Shown here: positions 17,933-27,050 of the stretch, piece by piece
Numbering within the stretch: position 1 is the first letter of the stretch
Layout of the letters: each line of letters opens with the position of its first letter
From: Pseudomonadota bacterium
GTDB lineage: Bacteria; Pseudomonadota; Gammaproteobacteria; Burkholderiales; Sulfuriferulaceae
Length of the DNA: 64,000 nucleotides
Reading direction: 5' to 3'
Assembly (NCBI GenBank): GCA_021795395.1
Contig: JAJYPN010000003.1
Span: forward strand, 1 to 64,000
Made by a program: the position numbers and the translations under genes
Notes under the pieces: model-generated
What the model was told of the DNA's origin: nothing
Database searches by the model: none
Seen by the model: only the letters and a program-made list of their open reading frames with translations

Positions 17933-19969
17933 ATGCCGGCCTCTTCAGCTTCGGAAGACCTGATGCGGCCCTTGCCGGCCGCCTTTGCCAAGCTGGGTCT
18001 GGCGGTATTGGCCGACCTGTTGCTGCATCTGCCGCTGCGTTACGAAGATGAAACGAGGATCACGCCGATAGACGATTTGCGTCCCGGATATCTGCAGCAG
18101 GTACAAGGCGTGGTAACACACTGCTCGGTGCAATACAAACCGCGCAAGCAACTTGTTGTCCGGATCGCGGATCAGCGTGGGGAGCTGAGTCTGCGGTTTT
18201 TGCATTTTTACGCCAGCCAGGCCGCGCAATTCGCGACCGGGAACGTCATCCGCGCGATAGGAGAAGTGCGCAGCAGTTTGCTCGGCGATGAAATGGTCCA
18301 TCCGCGGTATCGGGTGGTGAACGAAGAGACGGCTTTGCCCGACAGCCTTACGCCGATCTATCCTGCCGCTGCCGGCGTATCGCAGACTTTGTTGCGTAAA
18401 TATATCGCGCAGGTATTGGAGCGGGGCGATCTGGTCGACACCCTGCCGGAGTCGTTGCGACGCACTTATGCTCTGGCCGATTTTGCGGGCAGCGTCCTGA
18501 CCGTACACCGGCCGCCGCCGGATACTTCGCTGGCGGCATTGAGCAGCCGGCAGCATGCAGCCTGGCAACGGATCAAATTCGACGAGTTGCTGGCGCAACA
18601 ATTGTCCCTGCGTCTGGCGCGGCAGTCGCGGCGTGCGCTGGGGGCGCCGGAAATTCCTGCCGTTTCTGCGCTGGCGGAACGCTTGCTGGGCGGATTGCCG
18701 TTTGCCTTGACTGCCGCGCAACAGCGCGTCTGGTCGGATATAAAGCGCGATATGTGGGCATCTTACCCGATGCAGCGCTTGCTGCAAGGCGATGTGGGCA
18801 GCGGTAAAACCGTGGTCGCGGCGCTGGCGGCAGCGCAGGCGATGGACGCCGGTTATCAGGTGGCGTTTATGGCTCCAACCGAGATACTGGCCGAACAGCA
18901 TTACCATAAGCTGCGTTCATGGTTCGAGCCGCTCGGCGTTGGCGTGGTTTGGCTTGCCGGCAGTCTGTCGAAAAAAAACAGGGATCTCGCGCTGGCGCAA
19001 TTGCAAAGCGGCGAGGCGAGGCTGGCCGCCGGCACGCATGCTTTATTTCAGTCGCAAATCGAATTTTCCCGTCTCGGTCTGGCGGTGATCGACGAGCAGC
19101 ATCGCTTTGGCGTAGCGCAACGTCTGGCATTGCGGCAAAAGGGCGTGCAGCCGCATCAGCTGATGATGAGCGCCACGCCGATACCGCGGACGCTGGCGAT
19201 GAGTTATTACGCCGATCTGGATGTGTCCGTCATCGATGAGCTGCCGCCGGGACGCAGCCCGATCACGACAAAATTATTGAGCGAGAACCGGCGCCAGCAG
19301 CTGGTGAACACGATACGCGCTCAATGTCAGGCGGGCGCGCAAGCATACTGGGTCTGTCCGCTGATCGAGGAATCGGAGAAGCTGCAGTTGCAGACGGCGA
19401 TCAATACGCAGGCTGCATTGCAGGCGGCGTTGCCGGCGATGCGCGTCGGCCTGATACACGGGCGGATGAAACCCGCAGAAAAAACGGCGATGATGGCGGC
19501 GTTTGCGGCGGGGGAAGTGAATCTGCTGGTGGCGACAACGGTGATCGAAGTCGGCGTTGATGTGCCGAATGCGACGCTGATGGTGATCGAGCACGCTGAA
19601 CGCATGGGTCTTGCGCAACTGCATCAATTGCGCGGGCGGGTAGGGCGCGGTACCGGCAAAAGCACCTGTGTGCTCTTGTATCAGCAACCTTTATCGGAGT
19701 TGGCGCGCGCTCGTCTGAAAGTGATTTTCGAATGCGCGGACGGTTTTGCTATCGCCAGTGAAGATTTGAAGCTGCGCGGCCCCGGCGAATTTCTCGGGGC
19801 ACGGCAATCAGGTGCGCCGATGTTGCGTTTCGCCGATCTGACGACGGACGCGAATTTGCTTGAGTCGGCGCAAGCTGCGGCCCTGGAAATGCTGGAATCG
19901 TACCCGGCCGAGACTGCGGCACATCTGGCGCGCTGGCTGGGAAGCAGGCAGGAATACGTCAAGGCGTGA
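17933..19969 (+). CDS. recG: ATP-dependent DNA helicase RecG
   Basis: A 678-residue RecG (E. coli protein 693). The N-terminal wedge/OB domain carries LLLHLPLRYED and the helicase domains carry Walker A GDVGSGKT (about residues 285-292), motif II DEQHR, SATPIPRTL and QLRGRVGRG. RecG reverses stalled replication forks and remodels branched DNA. It is preceded by ridA and followed by ubiC, a common order in betaproteobacteria. No strong ribosome site is visible, suggesting coupling to ridA. Confidence 0.97.
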   Translation: MPASSASEDLMRPLPAAFAKLGLAVLADLLLHLPLRYEDETRITPIDDLRPGYLQQVQGVVTHCSVQYKPRKQLVVRIADQRGELSLRFLHFYASQAAQFATGNVIRAIGEVRSSLLGDEMVHPRYRVVNEETALPDSLTPIYPAAAGVSQTLLRKYIAQVLERGDLVDTLPESLRRTYALADFAGSVLTVHRPPPDTSLAALSSRQHAAWQRIKFDELLAQQLSLRLARQSRRALGAPEIPAVSALAERLLGGLPFALTAAQQRVWSDIKRDMWASYPMQRLLQGDVGSGKTVVAALAAAQAMDAGYQVAFMAPTEILAEQHYHKLRSWFEPLGVGVVWLAGSLSKKNRDLALAQLQSGEARLAAGTHALFQSQIEFSRLGLAVIDEQHRFGVAQRLALRQKGVQPHQLMMSATPIPRTLAMSYYADLDVSVIDELPPGRSPITTKLLSENRRQQLVNTIRAQCQAGAQAYWVCPLIEESEKLQLQTAINTQAALQAALPAMRVGLIHGRMKPAEKTAMMAAFAAGEVNLLVATTVIEVGVDVPNATLMVIEHAERMGLAQLHQLRGRVGRGTGKSTCVLLYQQPLSELARARLKVIFECADGFAIASEDLKLRGPGEFLGARQSGAPMLRFADLTTDANLLESAQAAALEMLESYPAETAAHLARWLGSRQEYVKA

Positions 19970-20058
19970 AACGCAAAAATGCCTCAGGCAGTTAACATTC
20001 GTTATGAAATAGGGCATGATGACTGATTATAATTCGAATAAACGGATTGAAGGTGTAC

Positions 20059-20589
20059 GTGGGATCGTCGTCTGGCTGGCAGGAAGAATTGATAGGAGTG
20101 TCTGCAATAACCCGTCGCTGGCTTGCGGATCAAGGTTCGCTTACCGAAAGAATCTCGCAGCGCTGCGCCGGTTTCAATGTAAGCCGGGTAGCTCAGCGCA
20201 GAGGGCAGGTATTGCTGGATGAAGCGGCGATAGCGGGAGTAGCGGCGAAAGAACGGGCATTGTTGCGCGATGTGTATTTGTGTTGCGGAACCCGGCCGCT
20301 CGTATTTGCGCACAGCGTATTGCCGCAAACCAGCCTGACCGGACATTGGTCCCGGCTGGCGCAGCTGGGAAATCGCAGTCTGGGTGCAATCCTGTTCGCC
20401 GACCCGCTGGTGCGCCGAGGTTCGCTGCAATTCAGGCGACTCGACTTCCGGCATGTGCTTTATCGCCAGGCGGTGCTGGGTTTATCGCTGCCGCCGCGTT
20501 ATTTATGGGCGCGGCGTTCGTTGCTGATGTTGGCGCAACGTCGGATTCTGGTGACGGAAGTTTTCTTGCCGGGTGTATTTGAATTATGA
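20059..20589 (+). CDS. ubiC: Chorismate pyruvate-lyase UbiC
   Basis: A 176-residue protein that converts chorismate to 4-hydroxybenzoate and pyruvate, the first committed step to ubiquinone. RRWLADQGSLTERI, the VYLCCGTRPLVFAHSVLP block, LGNRSLGAILF and the C-terminal ARRSLL...LVTEVFLPG segments align with E. coli UbiC. Its start is uncertain: GTG at 20059 has GAAGG five bases upstream, while TTG at 20047 is in frame. A TATAAT-like box at 20028-20033 would favour the later start. Its stop overlaps the ubiA start, coupling the two consecutive steps. Confidence 0.88.
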   Translation: MGSSSGWQEELIGVSAITRRWLADQGSLTERISQRCAGFNVSRVAQRRGQVLLDEAAIAGVAAKERALLRDVYLCCGTRPLVFAHSVLPQTSLTGHWSRLAQLGNRSLGAILFADPLVRRGSLQFRRLDFRHVLYRQAVLGLSLPPRYLWARRSLLMLAQRRILVTEVFLPGVFEL

Positions 20590-21449
20590 CTTTTATCGAA
20601 CGGATACGCGTATACGAAAAATTGATGCGTCTGGATAAGCCGATAGGTATATTGTTACTGTTGTGGCCTACCCTGTGGGGATTATGGATGGCCGGGGACG
20701 GACATCCGAACTGGATCATCGTGTGGGTATTTGTGCTCGGCACCGTACTGATGCGGTCGGCGGGCTGCGTGATCAACGATTATGCCGACAGGGATTTCGA
20801 CGCGCATGTCGCGAGAACCCGGGATCGTCCTATGGCCACCGGCCGCGTTTCCACCAGCGAAGCGCTGGTTCTGGCGGCATTTCTAAGCCTGCTGGCTTTT
20901 GGTTTGGTGATGCCGCTTAATAGTCTGGTCAGATGGCTGTCGATCCCGGCCTTGTTTCTGGCGGCGAGTTATCCCTTTACCAAGCGTTTTTTTGCCCTGC
21001 CTCAAGCCTATCTCGGGATTGCCTTTGGTTTCGGCATTCCTATGGCATATGCCGCCGAACTCGGCAATATCCCTGCGCAGGCGTGGGTATTGCTTTTAGC
21101 AAACATTTTCTGGGTAATCGCTTATGATACGGAATATGCTATAGTTGATCGAGTTGATGATCTCAAAATCGGGATAAAAACCTCGGCCATAACATTCGGT
21201 CGATACGATGTGCTGGCGGTGATGCTATGCTACGGAATGGCGCTGGGTCTGCTCGCATTGCTAGGTTGGCAGGCACATTATGGAACAGGCTTTTATTTGT
21301 CCTTGCTATGCGCCGCCGGGATTGCGCTTTATCACTACACGCTCATTCGGAAACGCGACCCGGCTAAATGCTTTCGCGCATTTTTGCATAATAATTGGTT
21401 CGGCGCAGTAATATTTGCCGGTGTGATATCGAATTATTTCTTCAGGTGA
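20586..21449 (+). CDS. ubiA: 4-hydroxybenzoate polyprenyltransferase UbiA
   Basis: A 287-residue inner-membrane prenyltransferase. The two Asp-rich motifs are NDYADRDFDAHVART (first, about residues 66-80) and DTEYAIVDRVDDLKIGIKT (second, about 185-203), both binding the prenyl diphosphate through magnesium. LLWPTLWGLWMA and further hydrophobic helices give about eight membrane spans. It attaches the polyprenyl tail to 4-hydroxybenzoate made by UbiC. It overlaps ubiC by four bases. Confidence 0.97.
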   Translation: MTFIERIRVYEKLMRLDKPIGILLLLWPTLWGLWMAGDGHPNWIIVWVFVLGTVLMRSAGCVINDYADRDFDAHVARTRDRPMATGRVSTSEALVLAAFLSLLAFGLVMPLNSLVRWLSIPALFLAASYPFTKRFFALPQAYLGIAFGFGIPMAYAAELGNIPAQAWVLLLANIFWVIAYDTEYAIVDRVDDLKIGIKTSAITFGRYDVLAVMLCYGMALGLLALLGWQAHYGTGFYLSLLCAAGIALYHYTLIRKRDPAKCFRAFLHNNWFGAVIFAGVISNYFFR

Positions 21450-21453
21450 TCAG

Positions 21454-21912
21454 GTGATACTTTCACGAACTAGTCAATATGCCGTGCAGGCGATGATTTA
21501 TATGGCGACTCAGCCGCCGGAAACGCCCGTGCTAAATAAAGACATAGCAGAGCGGCTGAATGTTCCCGCGCCTTATCTTGCCAAAATACTGCAAAGTTTG
21601 AGCAAGGGTGGATTGCTTTCTTCCTTTCGCGGCCGTCTCGGCGGATTTTGTCTTCGTCAGGATGCCGCTTCGGTCTCATTGATGCATTTGCTGCAGTTGA
21701 CGGAAGGCCCCGATTTTACCCAAAGCTGTTTGTTGGGTCTGAAGCGCTGCAGCGATGAAACGGCGTGCCCGGTCCACGTGCGCTGGTTGCCGATCAAGGA
21801 AAAAGTCATAGCGATGCTGAATGAAATGACCTTGGCGGATTTGGCGATAGCGGTACAAAGCGGTCGCTACCGGCTGGCGGATATGCCTTTGGGTATGATG
21901 GCCGAAGCTTAG
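21454..21912 (+). CDS. Rrf2 family iron-sulfur transcriptional regulator
   Basis: A 152-residue Rrf2 protein. The winged helix begins MILSRTSQYAVQAMIYMA, with the recognition part VPAPYLAKILQSLSKGGLL. Three Cys are arranged as C-x6-C-x5-C (CLLGLKRCSDETACPVH, about residues 90-107), the layout that binds an iron-sulfur cluster in NsrR/IscR-type sensors. The GTG start lies four bases after ubiA. It directly precedes the cbb3 oxidase genes, so it is a good candidate for a redox or nitric-oxide regulator of them; this link is inferred. Confidence 0.9.
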   Translation: MILSRTSQYAVQAMIYMATQPPETPVLNKDIAERLNVPAPYLAKILQSLSKGGLLSSFRGRLGGFCLRQDAASVSLMHLLQLTEGPDFTQSCLLGLKRCSDETACPVHVRWLPIKEKVIAMLNEMTLADLAIAVQSGRYRLADMPLGMMAEA

Positions 21913-21933
21913 GTTATGTTGGAAACCAGGCTT

Positions 21934-21954
21934 GCCTTGTTGTATCGACAAGGC
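21934..21954 (+). terminator. Hairpin after the Rrf2 gene, possible terminator
   Basis: GCCTTGT and ACAAGGC form a perfect 7-bp stem around a 7-base loop, 21 bases after the Rrf2 stop codon. There is no real T-run behind it (TCTTCG), so it would be a weak or Rho-assisted terminator. Confidence 0.4.
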
Positions 21955-22035
21955 TCTTCGTAATGATAATCGGATAAGCTGTTTATCATGTACTTCAGAG
22001 GCATGTATTAAAACTTGATAAATCTCAGATACCGG

Positions 22036-22075
22036 GATATTATTATCATGATTTACAGAGTGTTGGCATAATATC
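22036..22075. promoter_or_regulatory. Inverted repeat upstream of ccoN
   Basis: GATATTAT (22036-22043) and ATAATATC (22068-22075) are perfect 8-bp inverted arms, 24 bases apart, in the 270-bp gap between the Rrf2 gene and ccoN. A half FNR-type site (TTGAT at 22015) lies just before. These are candidate sites for control of the cbb3 operon by the Rrf2 protein or FNR; no match to a known consensus is complete. Confidence 0.35.
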
Positions 22076-22184
22076 GGGATTAATCCATAATTATCGGTTA
22101 ATTGGACTTGCATGGCGCCTATCGCCGCGAGTAAAATGCCCGCAGTATATCTTTTTTGGACAAGCGGCGTAGGAGGCTCACAAA

Positions 22185-23645
22185 ATGGCTACGGAAGTTA
22201 TCGGTAGTACTGAGCAATACAATTTTGAAATAGTGAAAAAATTCTCGATCATGGCGGTAGTCTGGGGCCTGATCGGGATGAGCATCGGTGTATATATCGC
22301 ATCGGAACTGGCGTGGCCCATGCTGAACATGGATATTCCCTATATCACGTTCAGCCGATTCAGGCCTGCTCATACCACCAGCGTCATATTTGGATTTGGC
22401 GGCAGCGCGCTATTCGCCACTTCGTATTATATCGTGCAACGAACCTGTCAGGCGCGGCTTTTCGGCGATGGATTGGCCACCTTCACCTTCTGGGGATGGC
22501 AAGCTGCAATTTTTCTGGCGGATATCAGTTATATGCTGGGATATACCCAGAGCCGCGAATACGCCGAAATGGAATGGCCGATCGACATACTCATCGAAGT
22601 GGTCTGGCTTTCCTATCTCGCAGTTTATGTCGGCACGATCATGAAGCGCAAACAGCCGCACATTTATGTCGCCAACTGGTTCTTTCTGGCATTCATACTG
22701 GCTACTGCGCTGTTGCATACCTTTAACAACCTCGCCGTGCCGATCAGCATGTTCTCGATGAAATCCTACAGCCTGTTTGCGGGTACGCAGGATGCGATGA
22801 CGCAATGGTGGTACGGTCATAACGCAGTAGGATTCTTCCTGACCGCAGCATTTCTCGGAATGATGTACTATTTCGTGCCCAAGCAGGCAGGTCGTCCGAT
22901 ATTCTCGTATCGTCTGTCCATCATTCACTTCTGGGCTCTGGTGTTCCTGTACATGTGGGTCGGAGCGCACCATCTGCACTGGACGGCTCTGCCTGACTGG
23001 ACTTCCACTTTGGCCGCTACATTTTCCATCATGCTGCTCCTGCCGTCATGGGGCGGTATGATCAATGGCATACTGACCCTGTCCGGCGCCTGGGACAAGC
23101 TTCGCACCGATCCGGTCATGCGCTTCCTGATCGTGGCTCTGTCGTTCTACGGCATGGCGACCTTCGAAGGTCCGCTGATGGCGCTGAAAGATGTGAACGC
23201 GTTGTCGCATTACACCGACTGGACCGTAGGACACGTCCATTCCGGCGCTTTGGGATGGGTGGCAATGATCACGTTCGGCTCCATGTACCATATGATTCCG
23301 CGTTTGTGGAATACAAAAATATGGAGCGAAAAGCTGATCGGCACGCACTTCTGGCTGGCTACTATCGGCGTACTGCTCTATATCACGGCCATGTGGATTT
23401 CGGGTATCACTGCCGGTTTGATGTGGCGCGCTTATGACCAATACGGCAACCTGCAATATTCGTTCGTCGATTCGGTCGCTGCCATACATCCCCTGTATGT
23501 CATGCGGGCGGTGGGAGGCGCGTTTTTCTTGACGGGCATGGTGCTGATGGCGATCAATGTGTTTATGACCATACGTCAGGGTGATCGTGAAGCTGCACGC
23601 TTGCGTGCGACTTCACCGACCAAAATGACTGCGGCTAGCGCGTAA
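22185..23645 (+). CDS. ccoN: cbb3-type cytochrome c oxidase subunit I CcoN
   Basis: A 486-residue heme-copper oxidase core subunit with about twelve membrane spans. [16 protein letters not shown] holds the first heme-ligand His. [14 protein letters not shown] and the [15 protein letters not shown] segment hold the copper-B His ligands. [15 protein letters not shown] carries the heme b/b3 His ligands. It reduces O2 to water with high affinity and pumps protons. GGAGG lies about eight bases before the ATG. It is first in the ccoNOQP operon. Confidence 0.97.
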   Translation: MATEVIGSTEQYNFEIVKKFSIMAVVWGLIGMSIGVYIASELAWPMLNMDIPYITFSRFRPAHTTSVIFGFGGSALFATSYYIVQRTCQARLFGDGLATFTFWGWQAAIFLADISYMLGYTQSREYAEMEWPIDILIEVVWLSYLAVYVGTIMKRKQPHIYVANWFFLAFILATALLHTFNNLAVPISMFSMKSYSLFAGTQDAMTQWWYGHNAVGFFLTAAFLGMMYYFVPKQAGRPIFSYRLSIIHFWALVFLYMWVGAHHLHWTALPDWTSTLAATFSIMLLLPSWGGMINGILTLSGAWDKLRTDPVMRFLIVALSFYGMATFEGPLMALKDVNALSHYTDWTVGHVHSGALGWVAMITFGSMYHMIPRLWNTKIWSEKLIGTHFWLATIGVLLYITAMWISGITAGLMWRAYDQYGNLQYSFVDSVAAIHPLYVMRAVGGAFFLTGMVLMAINVFMTIRQGDREAARLRATSPTKMTAASA

Positions 23646-23663
23646 TTTAGTGGGGCATGATAA

Positions 23664-24407
23664 ATGTTTAATTTCAAGCACGAATGGATAGAAACCAACA
23701 TCGGACTATTGCTGGTCCTCACAATGCTGGCGATCAGCGTAGGCGGAATGGTGGAAATCGCCCCCCTGTTTTTTATTAAAGGGACAATTGAAAAAGTGGA
23801 CGGAGTCCGGCCCTATACTCCACTGGAGCTTAGAGGCCGGGATATCTACCAGCGTGAAGGCTGTTATTTGTGTCATTCGCAGATGATACGTCCATTCAGG
23901 GATGAAGCCTTGCGTTACGGTCACTATTCACTGGCGGCCGAATCTCAATACGACCATCCCTTCCAATGGGGATCGAAACGTACCGGCCCGGATCTGGCGC
24001 GGGTAGGTAAAAAATACTCCAACGAATGGCATGTTGAGCATCTGGTCAGCCCGCGGTCCGTAGTGCCGCAATCGGTAATGCCTAATTTCCCCTGGTTATT
24101 GACCACGCCGTTGAATATTTCCGATATTACTGAGCGCATGATGGCCTTGCGTAAGGTGGGTGTGCCGTACTCCCTGAACAAGCAGGAATATGACGCCAAC
24201 GTGAAAAAATTCGGCGCGAAAACGGCAGAAATGCTTAATATTGCCGATGCCCGCAAGAATCTGATCAAGCAGGCGCAAGAGGAAAATTATGACGGCGATC
24301 GCAGCAATATTTCGGAAATGGACGCACTGGTAGCCTATCTGCAGGTATTGGGCACTATGGTTGACTTCCGTAAGTACGATGACGATGCGTTTGTCAAATA
24401 TCGCTAA
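23664..24407 (+). CDS. ccoO: cbb3 oxidase mono-heme subunit CcoO
   Basis: A 247-residue membrane-anchored cytochrome c. One N-terminal membrane helix (residues about 10-33) is followed by the single c-type heme site [15 protein letters not shown] (about residues 70-84). Met in the later [10 protein letters not shown] loop is the likely axial ligand. It passes electrons from CcoP to CcoN. It lies 18 bases after ccoN in the same operon. Confidence 0.97.
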   Translation: MFNFKHEWIETNIGLLLVLTMLAISVGGMVEIAPLFFIKGTIEKVDGVRPYTPLELRGRDIYQREGCYLCHSQMIRPFRDEALRYGHYSLAAESQYDHPFQWGSKRTGPDLARVGKKYSNEWHVEHLVSPRSVVPQSVMPNFPWLLTTPLNISDITERMMALRKVGVPYSLNKQEYDANVKKFGAKTAEMLNIADARKNLIKQAQEENYDGDRSNISEMDALVAYLQVLGTMVDFRKYDDDAFVKYR

Positions 24408-24421
24408 TTAGGTTACGAGAT

Positions 24422-24613
24422 ATGGGATGGCTGAATTGGTTCATGTCGTTCGAACATGCAAAACCGCTGGCACTGCTGATCCTGTTTGCGACGTTCGTGC
24501 TGATACTGATTTACGTGTTCGGCAATAAACGACGCGGCTCACGCCTGGAAAGCTATAAAGACATGCCATTCCGTGATGAAGAATCCGATACCAAGGAAGA
24601 TAGAATAAAATGA
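24422..24613 (+). CDS. ccoQ: cbb3 oxidase small subunit CcoQ
   Basis: A 63-residue protein with one membrane helix (about residues 14-34, LALLILFATFVLILIYVF) and a charged cytoplasmic tail. Length, position between ccoO and ccoP, and topology fit CcoQ/FixQ, which stabilises the complex. Its stop overlaps the ccoP start (ATGA). Confidence 0.9.
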   Translation: MGWLNWFMSFEHAKPLALLILFATFVLILIYVFGNKRRGSRLESYKDMPFRDEESDTKEDRIK

Positions 24614-25530
24614 GTCAAGACAAAAAAACCAGGCAAGCGCCCCAAACGACAGGCCACGTATGGGATGGCGATTTGCAGGAATATAACAATCCAGTCCCCG
24701 ATTGGTGGCTGATCGCGTTTTATATCAGTATTGCAGCAGCGGTCGGTTACTGGCTGGTATTTCCGGCATGGCCGATCGGCGGCACTTATACCAAGGGATT
24801 TGACACGATAACGTACGTCAACGATAAAGGCGTGACCAAAACGACACATTGGAATACGCGCGCCTTGTTTCTAAAGAAAACCAATGAAGCTGTAGCGGCT
24901 CAAAAGCCCTACTACACAAAAATCGCCAATACGCCTTTTGAACAAATCGCCAAGGATCCCGATCTGAACAGTTTCGTGATTTCTGCTGGCAAGGCCTTGT
25001 TTTCCGACAACTGCGCCCCATGTCATCAACAAGGCGGTGGCGGAAAGATGGGGCTGGCGCCCAACCTGACGGATGACGACTGGCTTTATGGCGGTCATTT
25101 TACTCAGATTCAACAAACGATCACGAATGGACGTCATGGTTACATGCCGCCATTCAAGACGGTGCTCAATGATACGCAGATGACCGAGCTGGCGGATTAC
25201 GTCCTGAGTTTTTCCAAGGTTCCCGTGAATCCGGCTAGTGCGCAGGCTGGCAATGCTTTGTTCCATTCTGAAACGGCAGCCTGCTATTATTGCCATGGCG
25301 CTGACGCCAAAGGTCGTACGGTGATCGGATCGAAAAATCTGACGGATAATATCTGGCTGTGGGCAAATGTGCCGGCTGCGCAGACTGTTGCCGACAAGGA
25401 AAACGTCATTAAAAACGTTATTTACCATGGTTTGGACAAAGGGGTCATGCCTGCCTGGAAAGATCGTTTGTCAGCCGATCAGATCAAATTGTTAACCGTA
25501 TACGAACATGACTTGGGCGGTGGTCAGTAA
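24610..25530 (+). CDS. ccoP: cbb3 oxidase di-heme subunit CcoP
   Basis: A 306-residue protein with the conserved N-terminal WDGDLQEYNNPVPDWW motif, one membrane helix (about 37-58), and two c-type heme sites: CAPCHQQGGGG (about residues 136-146) and CYYCHGADAKG (about 223-233). It receives electrons from soluble cytochromes or the bc1 complex. It closes the structural operon and is followed by a clear terminator. Confidence 0.97.
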   Translation: MSQDKKTRQAPQTTGHVWDGDLQEYNNPVPDWWLIAFYISIAAAVGYWLVFPAWPIGGTYTKGFDTITYVNDKGVTKTTHWNTRALFLKKTNEAVAAQKPYYTKIANTPFEQIAKDPDLNSFVISAGKALFSDNCAPCHQQGGGGKMGLAPNLTDDDWLYGGHFTQIQQTITNGRHGYMPPFKTVLNDTQMTELADYVLSFSKVPVNPASAQAGNALFHSETAACYYCHGADAKGRTVIGSKNLTDNIWLWANVPAAQTVADKENVIKNVIYHGLDKGVMPAWKDRLSADQIKLLTVYEHDLGGGQ

Positions 25531-25574
25531 GCATAGTGCAAGTTAAGTATAATATACTCTCTGCCATGCTCTAG

Positions 25575-25603
25575 CCCCCGCTTTGTGCGGGGGTTTTGTT
25601 TTT
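25575..25603 (+). terminator. Rho-independent terminator between ccoP and ccoG
   Basis: CCCCCGC and GCGGGGG form a perfect 7-bp GC stem around TTTGT, followed by TTTTGTTTTT. It separates the oxidase subunits from the assembly genes and lies just before the ccoG ribosome site. Confidence 0.92.
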
Positions 25604-25616
25604 ATGGAGACGAACG

Positions 25617-27050
25617 TTGGATTCTAATGCGGTTCAGCCTATCCAGTTTTATGAAAAAAAGGCAGCGATAGTCACGAAGTCGGCGAAAGGGAAATTCCGT
25701 AATTTCAAGTCGGCAGTGCTGGCGGTGGCGTATGCGGTCTATTTCGGCTTGCCATGGCTTCCATGGACGCGTAATGACGGCCTTTCGCAGGCAGTGATGT
25801 TTGATGTCGCTGACCGCCGGTTTTATATCTTCGATATGGTGATCTATCCGCAAAATGTTTTTTGGCTTGCATTACTGCTTTTTATAGCTGCTACGTTTCT
25901 GTTCTTCGCCACTGCGTTGATCGGCAGAGCCTTTTGCGGATACTTCTGTTTTCAGACGCTTTGGACAGACTTTTTCATCTGGATAGAGCGGCTGGTCCAA
26001 GGCGAGAGAACGGCACGTCTGCGTTTGCAGAAGCAGCCATGGAATGCCGAAAAAATTGCACGAATCGGATTGACGCACGTACTGTGGATAACCTTCTCAT
26101 TCTGGACCGGCGTGACTTTCGTTTTGTATTTTGGCTATGCTCCCGACCTCCTGCATCGTTTTTTTCTTGGGAACGCCGCCTCGGCTGCCTACGTTACCGT
26201 GCTGGGTTTGACTGTTTCGACCTATCTGGCGGCAGGATTCATGCGCGAACAGATTTGTGCCTTTGTATGCCCATACGGACGATTCCAGAGCGTCATGTAT
26301 GACCCGAGTACGCTGGCCGTAGCCTACGACGCACGGCGCGGCGAGGGCGCGGCTGGCCGGATACCTGCTCGCGGCGCACTGAAAGCGCGCGAGGCACGGC
26401 TCGAACAAGGTCATGGCGACTGTATCGATTGCGGATTATGCGTACAGGTCTGTCCTGCAGGCATAGATATTCGGGAAGGTTTGCAATACCGATGTATTTC
26501 CTGCGGGCTATGTATTGACGCCTGTAATGGCGTAATGAACAGTATTGGCTATCCACAGGGATTGATACGGTACGATTCGGAGAGTAACCTTGCCGCACCG
26601 GTTCCGGCGAAACCGCATCTGGACTGGAAAAGACTGAAGGTCGTAGGCTATCTTGTCGCCCTCGTTATCATGACTGGATTATTGGTGTATAACATCAACC
26701 ATCGTACCGACTTCGAGGTGAGCGTACGACAGGTGCGACAGCCCTTGTTCGTATTCCTGTCCAATGGCGAAATACGAAACCGTTACCAGATTCATCTGGA
26801 AAACGAAACGGATCATGACGTGACCTATAGAATTAGCGAAAAGGGGTTGCCATCCGGGGCGCTCGATCTGGGTTCCATGCGACAAGTGCTGGTACATGGG
26901 GACCGCAGTGTCATCGTACTGGCCAACGTTGCCATGCCGCCAGCCGAGGCTGAAAGCTATAAAACCTTCAGTTTCGTTGTGCAGCCTGTAAATGATCCGC
27001 ATGACCGCATCGTACAAACGGCAAGTTTTTATAATGAAAAGGTAAGATAA
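25617..27050 (+). CDS. ccoG: cbb3 oxidase assembly protein CcoG (FixG), ferredoxin-like copper reductase
   Basis: A 477-residue membrane protein with about five helices. The [4Fe-4S] cysteine motifs CIDCGLCVQVCP and CISCGLCIDACN sit near residues 274-310, with further CPYGRFQ and FCGYFCFQ cysteines in the membrane part. A C-terminal immunoglobulin-like domain is typical of FixG. CcoG is linked to copper reduction for CcoN. I chose TTG at 25617 (GGAG eight bases upstream); an upstream in-frame TTG at 25596 falls in the terminator T-run. Confidence 0.94.
   Translation: MDSNAVQPIQFYEKKAAIVTKSAKGKFRNFKSAVLAVAYAVYFGLPWLPWTRNDGLSQAVMFDVADRRFYIFDMVIYPQNVFWLALLLFIAATFLFFATALIGRAFCGYFCFQTLWTDFFIWIERLVQGERTARLRLQKQPWNAEKIARIGLTHVLWITFSFWTGVTFVLYFGYAPDLLHRFFLGNAASAAYVTVLGLTVSTYLAAGFMREQICAFVCPYGRFQSVMYDPSTLAVAYDARRGEGAAGRIPARGALKAREARLEQGHGDCIDCGLCVQVCPAGIDIREGLQYRCISCGLCIDACNGVMNSIGYPQGLIRYDSESNLAAPVPAKPHLDWKRLKVVGYLVALVIMTGLLVYNINHRTDFEVSVRQVRQPLFVFLSNGEIRNRYQIHLENETDHDVTYRISEKGLPSGALDLGSMRQVLVHGDRSVIVLANVAMPPAEAESYKTFSFVVQPVNDPHDRIVQTASFYNEKVR

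Noticed and set aside
22015-22028. Possible FNR box before ccoN (TTGAT-N4-CTCAG)
   Set aside because: Only one half matches the TTGAT-N4-ATCAA consensus, so it is not listed as a feature by itself.
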